From: Actinomycetes bacterium
Lineage (GTDB): Bacteria > Actinomycetota > Acidimicrobiia > Acidimicrobiales > Palsa-688
DNA length: 10,521 bases
Assembly: GCA_021819345.1 (NCBI GenBank)
Contig: JAKARG010000074.1
Coordinates: 1 to 10,521, forward strand
Reading direction: 5' to 3'
This document shows positions 7,760-10,521 of this stretch, piece after piece. A program made the position numbers and the translations under genes. The notes beneath the pieces were generated by a model. That model saw nothing but the letters and a program-made list of their open reading frames with translations, had not been told where the DNA came from and ran no database searches. How positions within the stretch are numbered: the stretch's first letter is position 1; each line of letters starts with the position of its first letter.

Positions 7760-8523
7760 CCGGCCCTCCCGGATGCGGCGGTGCCAGGATCGGTCTCGGC
7801 GATGCGGAGCACGTCGGCGTATAGCTCGCCACCCGACAACTCCCGGACCAGAATCCGGAACCGGGGCAGCGCCCGGTAGGTGCCACCGTCTTCGTCAGAG
7901 ACTTTCTGGGCGAGACCCTGGTCGACCAGCCAGGCGAGCGCCTTGCCGATGATGGCGACGGTCGTGTAGCTGTTGCGGCGAGCGTCGCCGGTGCGAGCCG
8001 CGGAGGCTCGTCGAGCGAACGCCCGCCAGGTGCGTTCCAGCAGTGGCTCGTCAACGGGCGGATCGACATCGACCTCGTCGGCCGCGGCCCGCTCGTCCAG
8101 GCGACTGCACAGGCGCCGCAGGTACTCTTCGACGTCATTGACGGTCACCCGCGAGATGCGGTCCACCGTCTCGAGATGGGTCGGCTGGGGGTAGCAGAGG
8201 CGGGCAATCGCGACGAACGCCAGCCCGTGGATGACCCGCAGATCCATACGGCTCTCCGTGCGGGTTTGGCGGGCATAGTCGCGCAGGCCTATCGCGAACA
8301 TGGAGTCTTCCTCGGCGCAGGCGACGGCGCCGACGATCGAGTCGACCGCGACCAGCCATAGTCCGAGCCCATCAGCGACGTCTTCGACCACCTTGGCAAA
8401 GGCGCCTTCGCCCGCATGCCGGGCCACCAGACGGGCGTAGTCTCCGCTGGGCTCCGCGCCCGGGGTCAGGCGCGGCTTCATCGCATAGGCGAGCAGGCGG
8501 GCGGCGTCGGCTACATCACTCAT
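7756..8523 (-). CDS. jetB: JetB: winged-helix KITE-like subunit of a Wadjet-family system
   Basis: The product is 255 residues, with no signal peptide or membrane segment. Two segments look like winged helices. The first, about 95-140, contains LRVIHGLAFVAIARLCYP and VNDVEEYLRRLCSRL. The second, about 163-228, contains YTTVAIIGKALAWLVDQGLA followed by a strand-turn-strand ending YRALPRFRILVREL. They are joined by an acidic linker (AAADEVDVDPPVDEP). A protein of this size and shape between a kleisin-like gene and an SMC-like gene fits the MukE/KITE role: binding the kleisin and regulating the SMC ring. I do not see the signature of DUF4194 (type I JetB), so the family assignment rests on architecture and position. 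Both ends overlap neighbours by 4 bases: its ATG (8523-8521) overlaps the jetA stop, and its stop overlaps the jetC ATG. Confidence 0.76.
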   Translation of the reverse strand: MSDVADAARLLAYAMKPRLTPGAEPSGDYARLVARHAGEGAFAKVVEDVADGLGLWLVAVDSIVGAVACAEEDSMFAIGLRDYARQTRTESRMDLRVIHGLAFVAIARLCYPQPTHLETVDRISRVTVNDVEEYLRRLCSRLDERAAADEVDVDPPVDEPLLERTWRAFARRASAARTGDARRNSYTTVAIIGKALAWLVDQGLAQKVSDEDGGTYRALPRFRILVRELSGGELYADVLRIAETDPGTAASGRAG

Positions 8524-10097
8524 AGCCGTGCAGTCTCAAGGTCGGCCCGGAGGGCCGCAGGAACGAGCATCAAGTCGGCGCCTGCGAAACGCGGGTGCTC
8601 AAGGACTGTCCCGTCATCGAGCGCTACGAGAATGCGGTCGCCGCCCGTCGCGATGCGGTGCCCGAGGCCCGGATCGACAGCGCGAAGGGCCAACAACGCC
8701 ACCAGGTGCGCGACATCATCTTGCGCCGTCGGCGTCGCGATGCGCGCTAGCAGGGCGGACAGCCGGGTGGGCCGATCGATGTCGGCGAGTACGGCTTCGG
8801 CAGCATCCCAGGTTCCATCGTCGAAGCGGGGGTCGCGGCGGATGTCGGTGAGATCGGGGGCATCGAGGTCGCCCTCGCCGGTGTCGTCCTCGCGAGGCGC
8901 CTGGCACAACATGGTCACCAGCCGGTCCATGTCGGCAACCACCGTCGCTGGCGCAGTGAGTCGCGAGAAGAACCGATCGACAGGCCGATCGGTGTCACGC
9001 AACGGCGCCTCGAGCAGCGGCAGGAGGATCTGGCGTTCCAGGTCGACGAGCGCGACCCGTGCTGGTGGGCGGGCCAGGATCTCTCGGGTCGCTTCGCGGA
9101 ACTCTTCTCGGACCCCGAGCAGCCTCCGTTGAAGCGCTTCGTGCCGGGCTTGGCAGTCCTTCAGCAGCACGAGCATCTGGGACGCCTTGGCGCGAAGTGC
9201 CGGCTCGGTCGCCTCGTCGCGGCTGCGGGTGACGTTGTTGATGATTGCCCGCTCGGTCCTGTACCGGCGCAGCACGTGGTCGATCGCCCGTTCGATAAGG
9301 GCCGGAACTCGCTCCGCCCAGTCGACCTCGGCGACGTTCTGGCGCGTGGCGACCACCTCCCGGCGGATCATCTCTGCGTACTGGATGCTGCGGTAGCGGG
9401 CATGCTCGGCGGTCAGTACCGCCTCTCCCCACATGCCGCGGCGAACCAAGCTGTCCATCTTGGCGTCAACCGCCTCAGCGGCCGATTCGATGTCGGTGTC
9501 CAGAGCCCCGATGAGCACATTGATCGCCTGGTCGCTGGCTCGCAGGTAGATCTCACCGTCCATCCCGGCGTGCTCGGTCAGGAGCTGGACGTGAAATCCC
9601 CGGGCCTCGTAGCTGCCCCCATCGTCCCATTTGCCGTAGGCGGCGTGGAACGGTTCATCGCCGCCCCGGCCCGAGATCAGCCCTTCGACGACCCAGGAGG
9701 CCGCAGCGCGGGCTTCGTCGCCGGCGAGGTCCGGTGCCTGGCGAGAGGCTTGTCCGGCGACAAGGTCGACAGTGACGTCGTAGGAGGCGCCGGTGTCGAA
9801 GTCCATCGCCACCGCGACCGCGTCGATCGCCACGAACGCCAGCTCCCAGCAGTTCAACTGCGTCCAACGGCCCTCCGCGACCCGCGCCTTGTTGGATTCG
9901 AGGGCGTGCAGTGGTGCCGTGCAGGCGAGCGCTTTGACCCGCCGCGAAAGACTGTCCGCGGCCACCGAGCCGGTGAAGGCGCTCAGATTCAGACTCAACG
10001 TCGGTCGGTGCTCGTCCCCGTCCAAGTCGACGCCGTCATCGCCTCCGAATCGGGGCGACGGCTCGGTGTCGTATGAGGCGGTGTTTGGCGTGGTCAT
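8520..10097 (-). CDS. jetA: JetA: kleisin-like subunit of a Wadjet-family system
   Basis: The product is 525 residues, soluble and mostly helical. A disordered acidic N-terminus (1-35) is followed by a mixed region around WTQLNCWELAFVAIDAVAVAM (78-98). A conserved-looking block follows, with EIYLRASDQAINVLIGALDT (182-201) and EHARYRSIQYAEMIRREV (231-248). Long helices run through 255-340, an acidic linker spans about 401-420 (PREDDTGEGDLDAPD), and a small C-terminal domain completes it. Position as first gene before a KITE-like and an SMC-like gene, and the helical arms with a flexible acidic middle, fit a MukF-like kleisin bridging the JetC heads. It is not recognisably DUF3375 (type I JetA). 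Start choice: the ATG at 10097-10095 has AGGGG at 10109-10105 with a 7-base spacer. The frame stays open to an ATG at 10211, but that 38-residue extension is compositionally poor and has no comparable site. Confidence 0.76.
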   Translation of the reverse strand: MTTPNTASYDTEPSPRFGGDDGVDLDGDEHRPTLSLNLSAFTGSVAADSLSRRVKALACTAPLHALESNKARVAEGRWTQLNCWELAFVAIDAVAVAMDFDTGASYDVTVDLVAGQASRQAPDLAGDEARAAASWVVEGLISGRGGDEPFHAAYGKWDDGGSYEARGFHVQLLTEHAGMDGEIYLRASDQAINVLIGALDTDIESAAEAVDAKMDSLVRRGMWGEAVLTAEHARYRSIQYAEMIRREVVATRQNVAEVDWAERVPALIERAIDHVLRRYRTERAIINNVTRSRDEATEPALRAKASQMLVLLKDCQARHEALQRRLLGVREEFREATREILARPPARVALVDLERQILLPLLEAPLRDTDRPVDRFFSRLTAPATVVADMDRLVTMLCQAPREDDTGEGDLDAPDLTDIRRDPRFDDGTWDAAEAVLADIDRPTRLSALLARIATPTAQDDVAHLVALLALRAVDPGLGHRIATGGDRILVALDDGTVLEHPRFAGADLMLVPAALRADLETARL

Positions 10098-10104
10098 GAA
10101 GAAT

Positions 10105-10109
10105 CCCCT
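10105..10109 (-). promoter_or_regulatory. Ribosome binding site deciding the jetA start
   Basis: On the minus strand AGGGG is followed by a 7-base spacer and the ATG at 10097. This is the best Shine-Dalgarno match in the jet operon, as expected for the only jet gene whose translation is not coupled to an upstream stop codon. It favours the 525-residue JetA over the 563-residue form. Confidence 0.65.
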
Positions 10110-10133
10110 GGTCACGGCGCCGAAACCGTCACC
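10110..10133 (-). promoter_or_regulatory. Imperfect dyad abutting the jetA ribosome binding site
   Basis: On the minus strand GGTGACGG and CCGTGACC flank an 8-base centre and pair at 7 of 8 positions, with one G-G mismatch. The right arm ends directly next to the AGGGG of the jetA ribosome binding site. It could be an operator for a repressor, or a leader hairpin affecting access to the ribosome binding site. The dyad is visible in the sequence; the function is inferred, and GC-rich DNA yields such dyads by chance. Confidence 0.33.
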
Positions 10134-10140
10134 ACCGCAA

Positions 10141-10169
10141 AGGATACCGACGGGCTGTGACAGGATCCT
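10141..10169 (-). promoter_or_regulatory. Candidate jet operon promoter
   Basis: TATCCT on the minus strand (10146-10141) resembles the TANNNT -10 element of actinobacterial housekeeping promoters and would place the transcript start near 10134. The corresponding -35 position reads AGGATC, which is poor, but it lies within an 8-bp palindrome, AGGATCCT (10162-10169), that could be a protein-binding site. The distance from the -10 to the ATG gives a leader of about 37 bases. The call is weak because the -35 is not conserved. Confidence 0.27.
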
Positions 10170-10376
10170 CTGGGCGGCGCGTGACGCACCGGAGCGAGGT
10201 CTCCTGGGCACGAGCCGGCGGCACCGTACTGGCGGTCTACGACGACCGGGCTCGCTGCGGACGAGCAGGTCGACGAGTCCGTCGAACGGGTCGGGCCGGC
10301 AGTGAATTGAGGGCTGCCTGGTCCTGAGATGGGGAAGAAGAGCAGGTCAGAGCCTACGGCAGCGCATTACGCAGGC
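10170..10376. other. Non-coding stretch upstream of the jet promoter candidate
   Basis: I see no coding frame with a plausible start and codon pattern here on either strand. It contains a short palindrome, GCGTGACGC (10179-10187), copies of an AGCAGGTC word (near 10263 and 10341), and most of the hairpin described separately at 10350-10378. The minus-strand frame continuing upstream of jetA covers part of it but lacks a ribosome binding site. Confidence 0.45.
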
Positions 10377-10378
10377 TC
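10350..10378 (-). terminator. Nine-base-pair hairpin at the end of the right-edge minus-strand gene
   Basis: Read on the minus strand, GAGCCTGCG pairs with CGTAGGCTC around an 11-base loop, giving 9 bp with a single G-U pair. The stem starts inside the TGA stop of the partial gene to its right, the usual position for a terminator. The downstream strand reads CTGCTCTTCCCC, with no real T-run, so it would be one of the tail-less terminators common in high-GC bacteria. It would insulate the jet operon from that gene. Confidence 0.4.
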
Positions 10379-10521
10379 ACCTACCACGCCCTTCTCCGGA
10401 CCAGAGTCCAGGACCGTCAGGGCCTAGCGATGTCACCTCCACCAAATCGCCGTATTCGAACTCGCTCGAAGAGAAGAGCAGGTCGAACAGTGGGTGGTAC
10501 CCGACGTCGGTGATCTTGCCG
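10377..10521 (-). CDS. C-terminal end of an unrecognised protein (partial, runs off the right edge)
   Basis: One minus-strand frame is open from the window edge to a TGA at 10379-10377 and encodes 47 residues. They begin GKITDVGYHPLFDLLFSSSE and end GPDGPGLWSGEGRGR, with FEYGDLVEVTSLG between. The mix of hydrophobic and acidic residues looks like a real protein tail, and the hairpin placed exactly at the stop supports a gene end. I do not recognise the family and assign no function. It points the same way as jetA but ends about 280 bases upstream of it, so it is probably a separate transcription unit. No other frame on either strand in this stretch looks better. Confidence 0.45.
   Translation of the reverse strand, partial: GKITDVGYHPLFDLLFSSSEFEYGDLVEVTSLGPDGPGLWSGEGRGR

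Noticed and set aside
9129..10076. A 315-codon plus-strand open frame opposite jetA
   Set aside because: It has no domain, no ribosome binding site and shadow-like composition. It lies entirely within jetA, which has a good start site and coupled downstream genes.
10098..10211. A 38-residue N-terminal extension of JetA
   Set aside because: There is no ribosome binding site at 10211 and its composition differs from the rest of the protein. The internal ATG at 10097 has AGGGG at ideal spacing.
1..10521. CRISPR array, tRNA, rRNA, insertion sequence or integrase
   Set aside because: I found no regularly spaced repeats, clover-leaf-like sequence, transposase motif or terminal inverted repeats on either strand, so none is reported.

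Overview
This is a high-GC window, most likely from an actinomycetote: there is dense ATGA/GTGA gene coupling, alanine- and arginine-rich proteins, one GTG start and strongly GC-biased codons. It holds two defence operons facing tail to tail and little else, so it reads as part of a defence island. Species cannot be told from the sequence.

Plus strand, 1-2238: the 3' end of a Qat operon. The last 54 codons of a small gene in the qatB position run into qatC (a QueC-like PP-loop ATPase with a zinc-knuckle cysteine cluster), which runs into qatD (a TatD-like metal-dependent nuclease). Both junctions are 4-base ATGA overlaps. qatA and most of qatB would lie to the left of the window.

2239-2336: a 98-base gap between the converging operons, with only a weak hairpin.

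Minus strand, 10097-2337: a complete four-gene Wadjet-family operon in the order jetA (kleisin-like), jetB (winged-helix, KITE-like), jetC (1457-residue SMC/MukB-like coiled-coil ATPase) and jetD (Toprim nuclease). Every junction is a 4-base overlap, so it is translated as one coupled unit. By analogy with characterised Wadjet complexes, JetABC would be an SMC loop-extruding motor that recognises small circular DNA, and JetD would cut it. JetC departs from textbook ABC/SMC motifs: the Walker B segment reads LFLDNP, with Asn where the catalytic Glu normally sits, and the Walker A lacks its first Gly. JetA and JetB do not show the signatures I associate with the common type I or type II sets, so this looks like a type III or otherwise divergent Wadjet.

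10098-10521: about 280 bases of non-coding leader for the jet operon. It holds a plausible ribosome binding site, an imperfect dyad next to it and a weak promoter candidate. Beyond that are a strong 9-bp hairpin and the last 47 codons of another minus-strand gene of unknown function.
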